Positions 6,940-15,563 of a DNA stretch of 64,000 nt are shown piece after piece. How positions within the stretch are numbered: the first letter of the stretch is position 1; the number at the start of each line of letters is the position of its first letter. Below the pieces are notes generated by a model, which searched no databases, was not told where the DNA came from, and saw only the letters and a list, made by a program, of their open reading frames with translations. Where the stretch lies: positions 310,001 to 374,000 of the forward strand of contig JBKEEO010000001.1 in assembly GCA_047777415.1 (NCBI GenBank), in the 5' to 3' direction. Origin of the DNA: Caproicibacter sp047777415 (GTDB lineage: Bacteria; Bacillota; Clostridia; Oscillospirales; Acutalibacteraceae). Position numbers and translations under genes: made by a program.

Positions 6940-9180
6940 CTATTGCGGCAGATGTGCGGCCACTTCTTTCATATTCGGTTCCGTATGGGTGAGCGTCCGG
7001 AATCGAACCACATCAGGATCATTTGGCAGCAGTTTAGCAAGCTGTGCGGTAATCTGTCCTGCCTCTTTTAATTTGCCCTGCTCAATCATAGCGCGAATAC
7101 GTGCTTTTACTTGTTTTGCAAGCATGTTAAATTCCTCCGCTTTTTCACGCCTCTCTTTGTCTTTTTTCTGGAAATCCTCCAGCATCAGGGAAATCGGCTG
7201 CTCCATAATGGGATAACTGTGCAAAGCTAACCGCATGTTGGCAATATAGGCTGTATCATCCCCCGTATCACGTGCGGAAAATGCCAGCCCCATATAAAAA
7301 CCAAAACGGTTTGAACGCGGCAAGACGGATACGGTGGTTGGCTTAAGCACATCCTGGCTGTACAACATACGATTATATCGGACACTTAGGCGCGCATATT
7401 CTTCGAAAATTTCAATTTGTTCCGCAATGTCATCTCCCTTCGTATAAGACAATACCACTTTTTCCAGTAACGCAAGGGTCCAACGGATTCCCTGAATTGT
7501 TTTAGCGGAAAAGGATTTGAAATATTCTTTAATCACTTGCACATAGTCTGCGTGGCGTTTTTGCATCTCTGCTATATAATACACAAGGTCGTCCATGTCA
7601 ATTTTGGAAATAGGCAATGTCAAATCACGCTTTTCTTTCATTCCGTAATAAAGCACATCGGAAAAAATAGGACTCCATTCACCCTCCCATTGGAAAAGCC
7701 AATCCATTTCACGGAGTATGACTTCATGATTATTTTCTGTTTCCGCATTACGCAAGCGGTTAAGATGCATATAAGGGTCTGTATCATCAGGCAATGATGC
7801 CAGCTCTCGTACCGCTTCCTGTGCCTTTTCCACATCTTCCAAAAAAACTGTCTCCAAAGATTTCAACATTGCAGTTCGGGATGTTTCTTCGCCTACCTCG
7901 TTTGCTCTCTGATAAAACTCAGACAATACTTTCCACCTTTCGGTTTTCATACCGATTCGCCATGCTAATAACGTGCCCCGTTTGATGGAATCCTCCGTGG
8001 AATAATCCAGTTGTTTGAGCACCTTCTGTGCCTCATCAAAACGTTCAAGATGGATATAGGCATCTCCAAGAAAATAGAGTACATTTTCCCTGTGCTTCGG
8101 CTGGTTATAGGTTGGAATAGCAACTAACTCCAGAGTTTTATTAATACGTCCCTTTTGATATTGCTCATAAACTTTCAGATACGCTTTTCCATGGTTGACA
8201 GAACGTTCATAATCCCCGAGTGCCGCCGCGGCTAACTGCGCATAGCCATGCAAGTCCAGCCAAATCACTTCCATTTTAGGTTCAGCTTGGATAATTTCTT
8301 CGGCCAGCGCAAGTGTTTTTTCGTATTTTTTGGAATAATAGTATGCTCGAACAAGAATCTGCTGCAAAGCCAGTCGGTTAGGCCTATCTGCATGATTCTT
8401 TTCCACCTGCAAACCACGCTTGCAGTATTTTTCAGAAAGTAGCGGATCTTCTTTTTCATAATGCATAGACATTTGAATATAAAGTTTCAAATTCTCCGGA
8501 TCATCTTTCAGTGCCTGTTTTAACATTGTTACGTTCCGCTTACTCTTCTTTTGTTTTTCCGCAGCGTTACGGAAAATATAACCGTCATGATGAGCACAGG
8601 TGTTTAGAAATTTAGTTGGACTCATACAAACTATTGCTTCATGAATGCTACCTGAAAAGCGTATATCCGGATGCATTCTCGTAATACGTGGGGAATAAAA
8701 TTCGTTATATGTTTTTCCTTGAAAATCCTGATAATTTCTGATAATATAAGCCGCTGAAGCGTACTTGTCACATTCGCCGCTTGTAAAGAAATGAATCAAT
8801 TCGGTGGTGTCCTCAAACCATTCGTCGCCGTCGAGGAACATAAACCATTCTCCGCGCGCTTCTTTCAGACCCGTATTACGTGCTGCAGCAAAATCGTTGC
8901 ACCACTGAAAATGGATAATATGGTCCGTATATTTTTTTGCAATTTCCACCGTGCGGTCGGTGCTTCCGGTATCTGTGATAATCAGTTCACTCTCCACCGC
9001 CTGCATTAAGGGCTGCAGCGAACTTAAGCAACGGTCCAGTGTTTTTTCCTCATTTTTAACAATAAGACCAATCGTCAGCCGGATGGGATGCCCATGGTAC
9101 GGACCCTTTCCGGTCAATTGAATTGTCTTGTTGGCAAAAGTATTTTGCTTGGAACTGTCTTTTATGATATGAGCTTTCAA
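6940..9180 (-). CDS. GT2 glycosyltransferase with C-terminal helical repeats, probable flagellin glycosyltransferase
   Basis: 746 residues. A GT-A family 2 domain occupies about residues 33-260. It has IVKNEEKTLDRCLSSL, DTGSTDRT near residue 70 and the metal-binding LDGDEWF near residue 115. The rest is helical with TPR-like repeats. This layout is found in glycosyltransferases that glycosylate proteins in Clostridia, and the gene is convergent with and directly next to hag, so flagellin is the likely acceptor (inference). The start is TTG 9180, 9 nt after GGAGG; no ATG fits. A short helical module at about 688-735 (MIEQGKLKEAG, LLPNDPDV) recurs in the large protein at 26.2-29.6 kb. Confidence 0.82.
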   Translation of the reverse strand: MKAHIIKDSSKQNTFANKTIQLTGKGPYHGHPIRLTIGLIVKNEEKTLDRCLSSLQPLMQAVESELIITDTGSTDRTVEIAKKYTDHIIHFQWCNDFAAARNTGLKEARGEWFMFLDGDEWFEDTTELIHFFTSGECDKYASAAYIIRNYQDFQGKTYNEFYSPRITRMHPDIRFSGSIHEAIVCMSPTKFLNTCAHHDGYIFRNAAEKQKKSKRNVTMLKQALKDDPENLKLYIQMSMHYEKEDPLLSEKYCKRGLQVEKNHADRPNRLALQQILVRAYYYSKKYEKTLALAEEIIQAEPKMEVIWLDLHGYAQLAAAALGDYERSVNHGKAYLKVYEQYQKGRINKTLELVAIPTYNQPKHRENVLYFLGDAYIHLERFDEAQKVLKQLDYSTEDSIKRGTLLAWRIGMKTERWKVLSEFYQRANEVGEETSRTAMLKSLETVFLEDVEKAQEAVRELASLPDDTDPYMHLNRLRNAETENNHEVILREMDWLFQWEGEWSPIFSDVLYYGMKEKRDLTLPISKIDMDDLVYYIAEMQKRHADYVQVIKEYFKSFSAKTIQGIRWTLALLEKVVLSYTKGDDIAEQIEIFEEYARLSVRYNRMLYSQDVLKPTTVSVLPRSNRFGFYMGLAFSARDTGDDTAYIANMRLALHSYPIMEQPISLMLEDFQKKDKERREKAEEFNMLAKQVKARIRAMIEQGKLKEAGQITAQLAKLLPNDPDVVRFRTLTHTEPNMKEVAAHLPQ

Positions 9181-9416
9181 AAATGAATTCCTCCATTCTG
9201 CTGAATAAATACTTATCTTTTATATATCGGCATAAAACGACAAAGTCTTACCAATTTCGCTAAAATGGCAGCCCACATTCATAGAATATACACCCAACGC
9301 TTATCAGACGCTATTATTTGCTTTGCCTTTATGCCATGCTGCAGCGCTTTTGCGGATATATGGTATCCCCGTTGGCCGAGAATCAGTAAATCAAAAATAT
9401 TATCATAGAACTTTGC

Positions 9417-9473
9417 TTGACTTCACATAATAGTTATGCTATGTTAAGAGCAGAGTAAGTTATAGCTAACTTA
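9417..9473 (+). promoter_or_regulatory. Enolase promoter with palindromic operator candidate
   Basis: TTGACT (9417-9422), a 17-nt spacer and TATGTT (9440-9445) form a good housekeeping promoter. The palindrome TAAGTTATAGCTAACTTA (9456-9473, 7-bp arms) lies right at and after the expected start point, a usual position for a repressor site. The binding protein is unknown. Confidence 0.65.
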
Positions 9474-9499
9474 TTGTGAACGGAAAGAAGGTAAAAAGT

Positions 9500-10786
9500 A
9501 TGTCCGATTTTAGGATTAAATCCGTAAAAGGTCTGGAAATCATCGATTCACGCGGAAATCCCACTGTGGAGGCCACAGTAGAACTGGAAAACGGCGTCAC
9601 AGGACGTGGGGCAGTACCCAGCGGCGCCTCCACAGGAACGTATGAGGCTTTAGAACTTCGCGACGGGGATCAGGCTCGTTTTGGCGGGAAAGGTGTTCTA
9701 AAAGCGGTTGGTAACATTAACGGCCCAATTAACAATGCCGTACATGGGCTGGATGCAACTGACACAGCTGCAGTTGACAGTGCCCTGCTCGCCGCGGATG
9801 GTTCACCGGACAAATCCAACCTAGGGGCAAACGCGATTTTGGCGGTTTCTCTTGCAGCAGCCAGAGCAGGGGCAAACGCGCTCGGATTACCGCTGTACCG
9901 TTTTCTGGGCGGTATCTGTGCAAATACTTTGCCCGTACCAATGATGAATATTTTAAACGGCGGCGCGCACGCCGCAAACAATGTCGACATTCAGGAATTT
10001 CTGATTATGCCGGTCGGAGCATCCACCTTTGGAGAAGGTCTGCGCTGGTGCGCCGAAGTATTCCATACACTGGCGAACATTCTAAAATCCAAAGGGCTTT
10101 CCACCTCCGTTGGCGATGAGGGCGGATATGCGCCCAATCTGGATTCGGACGAAGAAGCAATTGAACTGATTTTGCAAGCAATTGAAAAAGCCGGCTACAA
10201 ACCCGGTAATGATTTTGCTCTGGCCATAGACGCCGCAGCCAGTGAATGGGCCTCCACTGAAGGCTATCGGCTGCCGAAACAGGGCACACAATATACAACG
10301 GATCAGCTCATCAAGTTTTGGAAAGATCTTGCCGGCAAATACCCGATTCGATCCATTGAAGATCCTCTTGGTGAGGAAGACTGGCAAGGCTGGGCAAAAA
10401 TCACAGATGCACTTGGATCCAAAGTTCAGCTGGTCGGCGACGATTTATTCGTAACAAACACCAAACGATTGGAAAAAGGTATTACCATGGGCTGCGGTAA
10501 TTCCATTCTGATTAAACTCAACCAAATCGGCTCTCTGACCGAAACCATCAGCGCTATCAAGATGGCACATAATGCCGGTTACACAGCTGTGGTTTCTCAT
10601 CGCTCCGGTGAAACGGAAGATACCACGATTGCCGACCTCGCAGTAGCCATGAATGCAGGGCAAATCAAGACAGGCGCCCCAAGCCGTAGCGAACGAGTTT
10701 CAAAATACAATCAACTTCTGCGCATCGAATCCCAATTAGGTTGCTCAGGCATATATCCCGGCGCCGAATGCTTCCACACCAAGTAA
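9500..10786 (+). CDS. eno: Enolase (phosphopyruvate hydratase)
   Basis: 428 residues, the usual length. It interconverts 2-phosphoglycerate and phosphoenolpyruvate in glycolysis. Diagnostic segments are IDSRGNPTVEATVELENG, the SVGDEGGYAPN loop, SIEDPLGEEDW and LVGDDLFVTN (Mg ligands), ILIKLNQIGSLTET with the catalytic Lys, and SHRSGETEDT. ATG 9500 follows AAAGAAGG with 8-nt spacing; an in-frame GTG at 9476 sits inside the leader and lacks a site. It stands alone rather than in a gap-pgk-tpi-pgm operon. Confidence 0.98.
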   Translation: MSDFRIKSVKGLEIIDSRGNPTVEATVELENGVTGRGAVPSGASTGTYEALELRDGDQARFGGKGVLKAVGNINGPINNAVHGLDATDTAAVDSALLAADGSPDKSNLGANAILAVSLAAARAGANALGLPLYRFLGGICANTLPVPMMNILNGGAHAANNVDIQEFLIMPVGASTFGEGLRWCAEVFHTLANILKSKGLSTSVGDEGGYAPNLDSDEEAIELILQAIEKAGYKPGNDFALAIDAAASEWASTEGYRLPKQGTQYTTDQLIKFWKDLAGKYPIRSIEDPLGEEDWQGWAKITDALGSKVQLVGDDLFVTNTKRLEKGITMGCGNSILIKLNQIGSLTETISAIKMAHNAGYTAVVSHRSGETEDTTIADLAVAMNAGQIKTGAPSRSERVSKYNQLLRIESQLGCSGIYPGAECFHTK

Positions 10787-10808
10787 AAAAACTAAATAGA
10801 ACAACAAA

Positions 10809-10840
10809 AAGGAGCTCCGCTTTCGGCGGGCTCTTTTTTT
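10809..10840 (+). terminator. Intrinsic terminator after eno
   Basis: GAGCTCCGC and GGCGGGCTC form a stem with a TTTC loop and are followed by seven T residues. Confidence 0.9.
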
Positions 10841-10879
10841 GACCATGCAGTATTATTACTATATACAGATATTTGCAAT

Positions 10880-11641
10880 TTACTTCCCATTCGCTGTTTT
10901 TCGTTTCTGCATATGATAAGCAATCCTCACAACAGCGGATCTAGGCAGAAAGCGTTCTCCGAACAGTGCAGCTTTCATCGTAAAACCGGGAATGATAACC
11001 TTTTTCTTTTCAAACATTTTGTCCAGTGCATAACGTGCCACAAATTCGCTTGATAATCCTTTTACGCTGAAACGCACGTTTGCGACAGAATCAAATTCCG
11101 TTTGAACAGGGCCCGGACACAGTGCACCGATATAAACCCGGCTTCCGTCGCGCCGCAACTCTTCCGCTAACGCTTCAGTAAGGTGAAGCACATAGGCCTT
11201 GGAAGCATAATAGCCGGAGAGCAGGGGCCCGGGCTGAAACGCTGCAGAAGATGCCACATTTAAAATATAACCGGAATCACGCTTTTTAAAGTCGCGATAA
11301 AACAACTTTGTTAAAATATGAACGGCACGGATATTGACATGAATCAATTCGAGTTCACGCTCTAAATCCGTTTCATCAAAAGGGCCGAATACCCCAAATC
11401 CGGCGCAGTTAATCACAATGTCAACAGACTCATCCCTAGCCTGACGGTACAGCTCATAGCACTGATCCTGATGGGAAAGATCCACGCCTACCACGCTGAC
11501 ATGTGTCTTTAATTCCCGTGCCAATTCCTCCATGCGCGGAACACGGCGGGCAGCTAGAATCAGGTCATATCCTCTTCGGCTGAGGTCACGCGCAAAGTCC
11601 CTTCCAATGCCCGAGCTTGCTCCCGTTATCAGCGCTTTCAT
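10880..11641 (-). CDS. SDR family NAD(P)-dependent oxidoreductase
   Basis: 253 residues with the classical short-chain dehydrogenase plan. The nucleotide site is TGASSGIG (residues 6-13), followed by the NCAGFG motif, a catalytic Ser in NVASSAAF and the YYASK active-site Tyr/Lys. CPGPVQTEF follows the active site. The substrate cannot be told; similar proteins are annotated as YqjQ/DltE-type oxidoreductases. The ATG overlaps the stop of the upstream thpR-like gene by 4 nt (ATGA), so the pair is translationally coupled. Confidence 0.9.
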   Translation of the reverse strand: MKALITGASSGIGRDFARDLSRRGYDLILAARRVPRMEELARELKTHVSVVGVDLSHQDQCYELYRQARDESVDIVINCAGFGVFGPFDETDLERELELIHVNIRAVHILTKLFYRDFKKRDSGYILNVASSAAFQPGPLLSGYYASKAYVLHLTEALAEELRRDGSRVYIGALCPGPVQTEFDSVANVRFSVKGLSSEFVARYALDKMFEKKKVIIPGFTMKAALFGERFLPRSAVVRIAYHMQKRKTANGK

Positions 11642-12183
11642 ATTTCTTCCCCCAGTAATAAAAATCTCTCATAAACAGGCGTATAACGGAGTTTCCCAAA
11701 TTGACGTTCCGATTGAAACAGCGTTATTTTATCCACTAGCATTTTCATGGTGGGTACAACAAAAGCGCTGTGATTATATTTTTGCTTGAGAATCGCCTGC
11801 CGTGCTAGGGTCAGGTGCGGACAATATGCGCGTTTTTCCAACTGAAAGCCGCGGTTTTGTAACTGAGCGGAAGTTTGATGATACAACCTCATGAGCGGTT
11901 TAGATTTTTCCACCCCGGCCCAGAAAATATCACCGCCATTCCTGCGGAAATAGCCGAACCCTCCCACATGCAGAAAAAACGGCGGAATATTGACGGAGTC
12001 CATTGCTTCTCTAACAGCCGCAAGTCGGTCCGTGGATATTTCTCCCAGAAAGACAAGCGTCAAATGCAGGTTCTCAGGCCGCGTAAATTTTGCGGTTTCA
12101 CAGCAAGGCTGCAGCTCTTTTATCACTCCTTCTAAGGTATCCCTGATTTGAGGACTCAGCGAAATGGCAATAAACAGACGCGT
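11638..12183 (-). CDS. thpR: RNA 2',3'-cyclic phosphodiesterase (ThpR/LigT), unusual start
   Basis: A 2H phosphoesterase with both HxTL motifs: HLTLVFLGE and HLTLAR. Homology in this reading frame runs upstream of the first ATG-like start (12126): the strand RLFIAISLSPQIRDTLEG, normally directly after the initiator Met, is encoded up to 12180. The codon in the Met position is ACG (12181-12183), 5 nt after a GGGGTG ribosome site. No ATG, GTG or TTG exists upstream before an in-frame stop. Either ACG serves as a rare start, or the start codon has mutated and GTG 12126 gives a shortened protein. With the ACG start the length is 181 residues, normal for the family. Confidence 0.82.
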   Translation of the reverse strand, partial: TRLFIAISLSPQIRDTLEGVIKELQPCCETAKFTRPENLHLTLVFLGEISTDRLAAVREAMDSVNIPPFFLHVGGFGYFRRNGGDIFWAGVEKSKPLMRLYHQTSAQLQNRGFQLEKRAYCPHLTLARQAILKQKYNHSAFVVPTMKMLVDKITLFQSERQFGKLRYTPVYERFLLLGEEI

Positions 12184-12380
12184 AAGATCACCCCACCCAA
12201 AAATTGCGTTTTTTTTATTATATCACATTTATGGGACAATTCCGCGCAGAACATTTTGTGATTTGTGTTAGCTTAAATCTCATCATACAGTTTTTACTGC
12301 TTATTGCTAGATTACAATATTTTATATAACCCATTTCATGTAAAATAATAATATCATATCTATTTTCAAAGGAGAGTAAC

Positions 12381-13322
12381 ATGAGCGTTTCAGAAAATAA
12401 GTTTTTAAGAATTGGCGTTTTTTATGATGGGCAATACTTTTTCAATGTCAGTAATTATTATGCTTATCAGCATAGTAAAAAGTCAAGAATATCCGTATCC
12501 GGTTTGCATAGCTTTATTATTCAAAAAATTTCGGAATTAACTTCTACTGATTCTAATTTATGCCAAATTGTGGACGCTCATTATTTTCGTGGTCGGCTTT
12601 CAGCCAAAGAAGCAGACAGCCAAAACAAACTATATCAGGAACGCGTTTTCGACGACATTTTAATGGGAGAAAATGTTATCACTCATTACCTGCCGCTAAG
12701 AAGCACTAACTCCGGCGACAAGCAAGAAAAAGGGATTGATGTTTGGCTGGCTTTGGAAGCTTACGAACTGGCTATTTATAAACGTTTTGATATTCTTGTT
12801 TTAATTGCCGGAGACGGAGATTATGTCCCGCTTGTGCGAAAACTCAGTACTCTTGGGACCAGAGTGATGTTGCTGTGCTGGGATTTTAAATATACAGATG
12901 AAAACGGTAGAATGAGAGAGACCAGAGCTTCTCAAAATTTAATTGAAGAAGTCCCCTATCCTGTCATGATGCACGAGGTCATTGACAACAGGGTAAATAA
13001 AAATGATGTTTTAATTAGAAATTTATTTGTATCCAAATTAGACCATAGCAGTTCTTGGAAACCTTCCATGTATCCCTCCCGTGACGAAAATTCACCAACA
13101 TTTGAAGAATATCAGGAGGATGAGATTCATACATCTGAAATCATCTCTATAAATGCAGGTTATGGATTTATCAAATCACCGCCAAATAATCTGTTCTTTC
13201 ACTTTTCTACTTTGGAAAATTGTGACTTTAACGAGCTAGAAATCGGTATGAAAGTAAAATATATCAGTACAACAAACGATGGCAGAACACAGGCGAAAAA
13301 AGTCTGGGTCATTGAAGAGTGA
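12381..13322 (+). CDS. NYN (PIN-like) RNase domain protein with C-terminal cold-shock-like OB fold
   Basis: 313 residues. Residues 8-200 form a NYN/LabA-type PIN nuclease domain with its acidic residues in VFYDGQYF, KGIDVWLALEAYELA and LIAGDGDYVPLVRKL. Residues about 247-313 resemble a cold-shock OB fold: SINAGYGFIKSP then NNLFFHFSTLEN, the equivalent of the GFGFI and FFH RNA-binding motifs. The combination suggests an endoribonuclease guided by its own RNA-binding domain. The start ATG follows AAAGGAGAG. It is monocistronic with its own terminator; the substrate is unknown. Confidence 0.8.
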   Translation: MSVSENKFLRIGVFYDGQYFFNVSNYYAYQHSKKSRISVSGLHSFIIQKISELTSTDSNLCQIVDAHYFRGRLSAKEADSQNKLYQERVFDDILMGENVITHYLPLRSTNSGDKQEKGIDVWLALEAYELAIYKRFDILVLIAGDGDYVPLVRKLSTLGTRVMLLCWDFKYTDENGRMRETRASQNLIEEVPYPVMMHEVIDNRVNKNDVLIRNLFVSKLDHSSSWKPSMYPSRDENSPTFEEYQEDEIHTSEIISINAGYGFIKSPPNNLFFHFSTLENCDFNELEIGMKVKYISTTNDGRTQAKKVWVIEE

Positions 13323-13330
13323 CGAAGCAC

Positions 13331-13372
13331 AAAAAAACGGCCGGAAAATTCCGAGCCGTTTTCTATTTGTAA
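13331..13372 (+). terminator. Intrinsic terminator after the NYN gene
   Basis: AAACGGC and CGGAA pair with TTCCG and GCCGTTTT, a stem of about 10 bp with flanking A and T runs, so it can act in both directions. Confidence 0.8.
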
Positions 13373-13386
13373 AAGCAATCTATAAA

Positions 13387-13566
13387 CTACTCGATGTTTT
13401 TTCGGTCCCCGTAAAACGCCTCATGATACTGGAACACATAACGATCCGGTCTGCAAACCTTTTCATCCGGACTGGCAGGACGCCGCACCGCACGATCCCG
13501 GCGATCAGGCCAATAGTTGACGCGATCATTTTCCAAAAATACAAGTTCATTTCCAAGATAGTTCAT
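13387..13566 (-). CDS. Small charged hypothetical protein
   Basis: 59 residues from ATG 13566, which has a strong AAGGAGG site (13572-13578) 5 nt upstream. The protein is rich in Asp, Arg and Tyr (NYWPDRRDRAVRRP, YVFQYHEAF) with no known motif or membrane segment. The frame stays open upstream to a TTG at 13743, which would give 118 residues, but no good ribosome site exists there. It ends close to the bidirectional terminator at 13331-13372. Function unknown. Confidence 0.45.
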   Translation of the reverse strand: MNYLGNELVFLENDRVNYWPDRRDRAVRRPASPDEKVCRPDRYVFQYHEAFYGDRKNIE

Positions 13567-13971
13567 AACTGCCTCCTTCAAAAGAACCGTCATCGCATTT
13601 TTTCCAGTAAAACTCATAAAATTGCCCGTTTCAATCTCATTGGAACTATTACAATGGGCATATTCCACACAGCAATTTCTGTTTCGCAAGCCAAATCGTC
13701 TAGCGTCGGCTTTTTCTATCACTAGAGTAACATGTTTACCCAAACCCGTAAATAGTTTAGGTGCCGTTCCTTTATTTATTTTTAATTATCAATTTTTGCT
13801 TTCGATATGGAAGTTTGGCAGCATTATACTTAATTATTTAAAGAACATCAACAATTCGCAATTGCACCGATTGACTGAACTTTTCTCTTTTTTAATTTTT
13901 CACAATCAGCCACAGCATGTTGAAAATTGATGAATAAACTGAAAAAAATTTAAAGAGATTCAATTTTTTAC

Positions 13972-14000
13972 TTGCAAAACTTTAGAAATGATTTTATAAT
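13972..14000 (+). promoter_or_regulatory. Promoter of the Lrp-family gene
   Basis: TTGCAA (13972-13977), 17-nt spacer, TATAAT (13995-14000). Transcription should start near 14007, immediately before a terminator-like hairpin. Confidence 0.7.
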
Positions 14001-14010
14001 AAAATTAAAT

Positions 14011-14056
14011 GCAAAGGGGCATGTCAGACTGATTTTCTGGCGCGCCCCTTTTTTTA
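14011..14056 (+). terminator. Leader hairpin with T-run upstream of the Lrp gene (attenuator candidate)
   Basis: AAAGGGGC (14013-14020) pairs with GCCCCTTT (14044-14051), with an inner stem TCAGA/TCTGG, followed by seven T residues. It begins within about 10 nt of the predicted transcript start and ends 46 nt before the gene. It would either make a roughly 50-nt RNA or attenuate the regulator gene. Confidence 0.65.
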
Positions 14057-14101
14057 TTTTTAAATTAGCTATAAAGCGTATATTTTACGAGGTGATGACA
14101 C

Positions 14102-14551
14102 ATGGATAAAATTGATGCAATTTTGATTTCCGAACTGCAGAAAAATGCTCGGGTTTCTATCAAAACATTGACGAATAAAGTATTCCTATCTGCGCCGGCG
14201 ATTTCTGCCCGCATTGAAAAACTGGAAAAACAGGGGCTTATCAGCGGATATCACGCAACGATTGACCCATATAAGCTTGGATATCATATCAAAGCATTTA
14301 TTAACTTACAGATGTCACCAAAACAAAAACCTGAATTTTACCCATTTATTCGTTCCTGCCCCAATGTTACCGAGTGTAATTGCGTCACCGGAAACTATTC
14401 CATGCTGATTAAAGTAATTTTTCACAGCACAATGGAACTGGATGAATTTATTGGTCAGCTGCAAAAATTTGGACCTACTGAAACACAAATCGTCTTCTCC
14501 ACACCCGTAGAAGCTCGAGGTATCACTGTGACAGAAAGTGACTTACAGTAA
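14102..14551 (+). CDS. Lrp/AsnC family transcriptional regulator
   Basis: 149 residues, normal for the family. The N-terminal winged helix-turn-helix begins MDKIDAILISELQKNARVS, with the recognition region LSAPAISARIEKLEKQG. The C-terminal RAM ligand-binding domain contains VTECNCVTGNYSMLIKV. Members sense amino acids or related small molecules and bind DNA as multimers. ATG follows GAGGTGATG. It stands alone, so its targets cannot be read from context. Confidence 0.92.
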   Translation: MDKIDAILISELQKNARVSIKTLTNKVFLSAPAISARIEKLEKQGLISGYHATIDPYKLGYHIKAFINLQMSPKQKPEFYPFIRSCPNVTECNCVTGNYSMLIKVIFHSTMELDEFIGQLQKFGPTETQIVFSTPVEARGITVTESDLQ

Positions 14552-14798
14552 TAATTTTGTGTGAAAAGCTCTGTTACAATAGGCCATGTTCATGGCTTTC
14601 GGACCATATAACATTTTATTTGATATTCTGTTGCAAGCTTGTCCAATAATACATATACAAAGTAAAAGTCCCTCTGTTTCCATCTGATCCCGAATATATG
14701 CACATCGGGCTCCTCGAAAACAAAAAGGGGCTTAAACGTGTCATAACCCATATAAATTTAAATAAAATGAAACATTATCAACCGGCAAGTCCAACGAT
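14552..14798. other. Intergenic stretch, nothing recognised
   Basis: Between the Lrp gene and the end of spoIIID. No gene, RNA or clear terminator is visible. Confidence 0.4.
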
Positions 14799-15050
14799 TT
14801 ACATCTTTTTTTTATATTTCCTTCGTGTGGCAAGTCCGCCTCGGATATGTCGTTGTGATTTATTATAGTCAAGAATACGTTTCACTTTTTTATATAATTG
14901 CGGATCAATGGTTTTCAGCCGTTGTGCTACATCTTTATGTACAGTGCTTTTGCTTACTCCGAATTTTTTAGCTGTACTGCGTACGGTAGCTCCGTTTTGA
15001 ATGATATATTCGCCCAATTCCACAGCGCGTTCTTCCACAATACCTTTCAC
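14799..15050 (-). CDS. spoIIID: Sporulation transcriptional regulator SpoIIID
   Basis: 83 residues beginning (V)KGIVEERAVELGEYIIQ, with the helix-turn-helix ATVRSTAKKFGVSKSTVHKD and the basic tail RHIRGGLATRRKYKKK. This is the mother-cell regulator that switches genes during sigma-E and sigma-K phases. The start is GTG 15050 behind GGAGGGTGGAG. The frame remains open upstream into the tRNA-Asn gene, but that part is not protein-like. With sigK at 50 kb it marks the organism as a spore former. Confidence 0.95.
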   Translation of the reverse strand: MKGIVEERAVELGEYIIQNGATVRSTAKKFGVSKSTVHKDVAQRLKTIDPQLYKKVKRILDYNKSQRHIRGGLATRRKYKKKM

Positions 15051-15111
15051 TGCTCCACCCTCCAAACGAATCCGATTGCTAATAGGTATGCAAGGGCGCA
15101 ATAAAATAGTA

Positions 15112-15142
15112 CAGGTATAGGGTCGACAGCCGAGAAATATGA
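15112..15142 (-). promoter_or_regulatory. Possible sigma-E promoter of spoIIID
   Basis: On the minus strand TCATATT (15136-15142) fits the sigma-E -35 element and TATACCTG shares the ATAC core of the -10 element (CATACAMT), 15-16 nt apart. Sigma-E control of spoIIID is known from Bacillus; here it is inference from a partial match. Confidence 0.45.
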
Positions 15143-15197
15143 CGATTTTTAAATTTGTATAAGAAAAAGACCGTCTGCATAAGCAGACGGTCATATA

Positions 15198-15273
15198 TGG
15201 CTCCCCGTGTTGGACTCGAACCAACGACCCTGCGGTTAACAGCCGCATGCTCTACCGACTGAGCTAACGAGGA
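15198..15273 (-). tRNA. tRNA-Asn (GTT)
   Basis: Full cloverleaf on the minus strand, starting TCCTCGTTAGCTCAG, with anticodon GTT, TTCGAGTCC T-loop and encoded CCA. It is the last gene of the rRNA operon, after 5S. Confidence 0.95.
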
Positions 15274-15281
15274 TTATGCAA

Positions 15282-15398
15282 TGTTGGCACCACCTATTGT
15301 CCCAGGCCGTTACCAGCCAAGTATCTTCGGCGCAGATGAGCTTAACTTCCGTGTTCGGTATGGGAACGGGTGTACCCTCATCGCAATCGGCACCAACT
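15282..15398 (-). rRNA. rrf: 5S ribosomal RNA
   Basis: About 117 nt with the terminal stem TTGGTGCC/GGTGCCAA and the conserved internal segment CCGAACACGGAAGTTAAGCTC. It is separated from 23S by two tRNA genes, which is unusual. Confidence 0.95.
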
Positions 15399-15429
15399 AT
15401 TTAACTTATTTAATTTTTTCATCCAATAC

Positions 15430-15504
15430 TGGTGACTCGTGGGGGAATCGAACCCCCGTTACCGGCGTGAGAGGCCGATGTCTTAACCGCTTGACCAACG
15501 AGCC
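15430..15504 (-). tRNA. tRNA-Glu (CTC)
   Basis: Minus strand, begins GGCTCGTTGGTCAAGCGG as tRNA-Glu does. Anticodon loop CTCTCAC gives anticodon CTC, and CCA is encoded. It lies between 23S and 5S. Confidence 0.93.
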
Positions 15505-15563
15505 ATATCCATCCTTACAGCCGGCCCGGAGGTCAGGGTCCCTGACCCCTTTCCGACTTCCTT

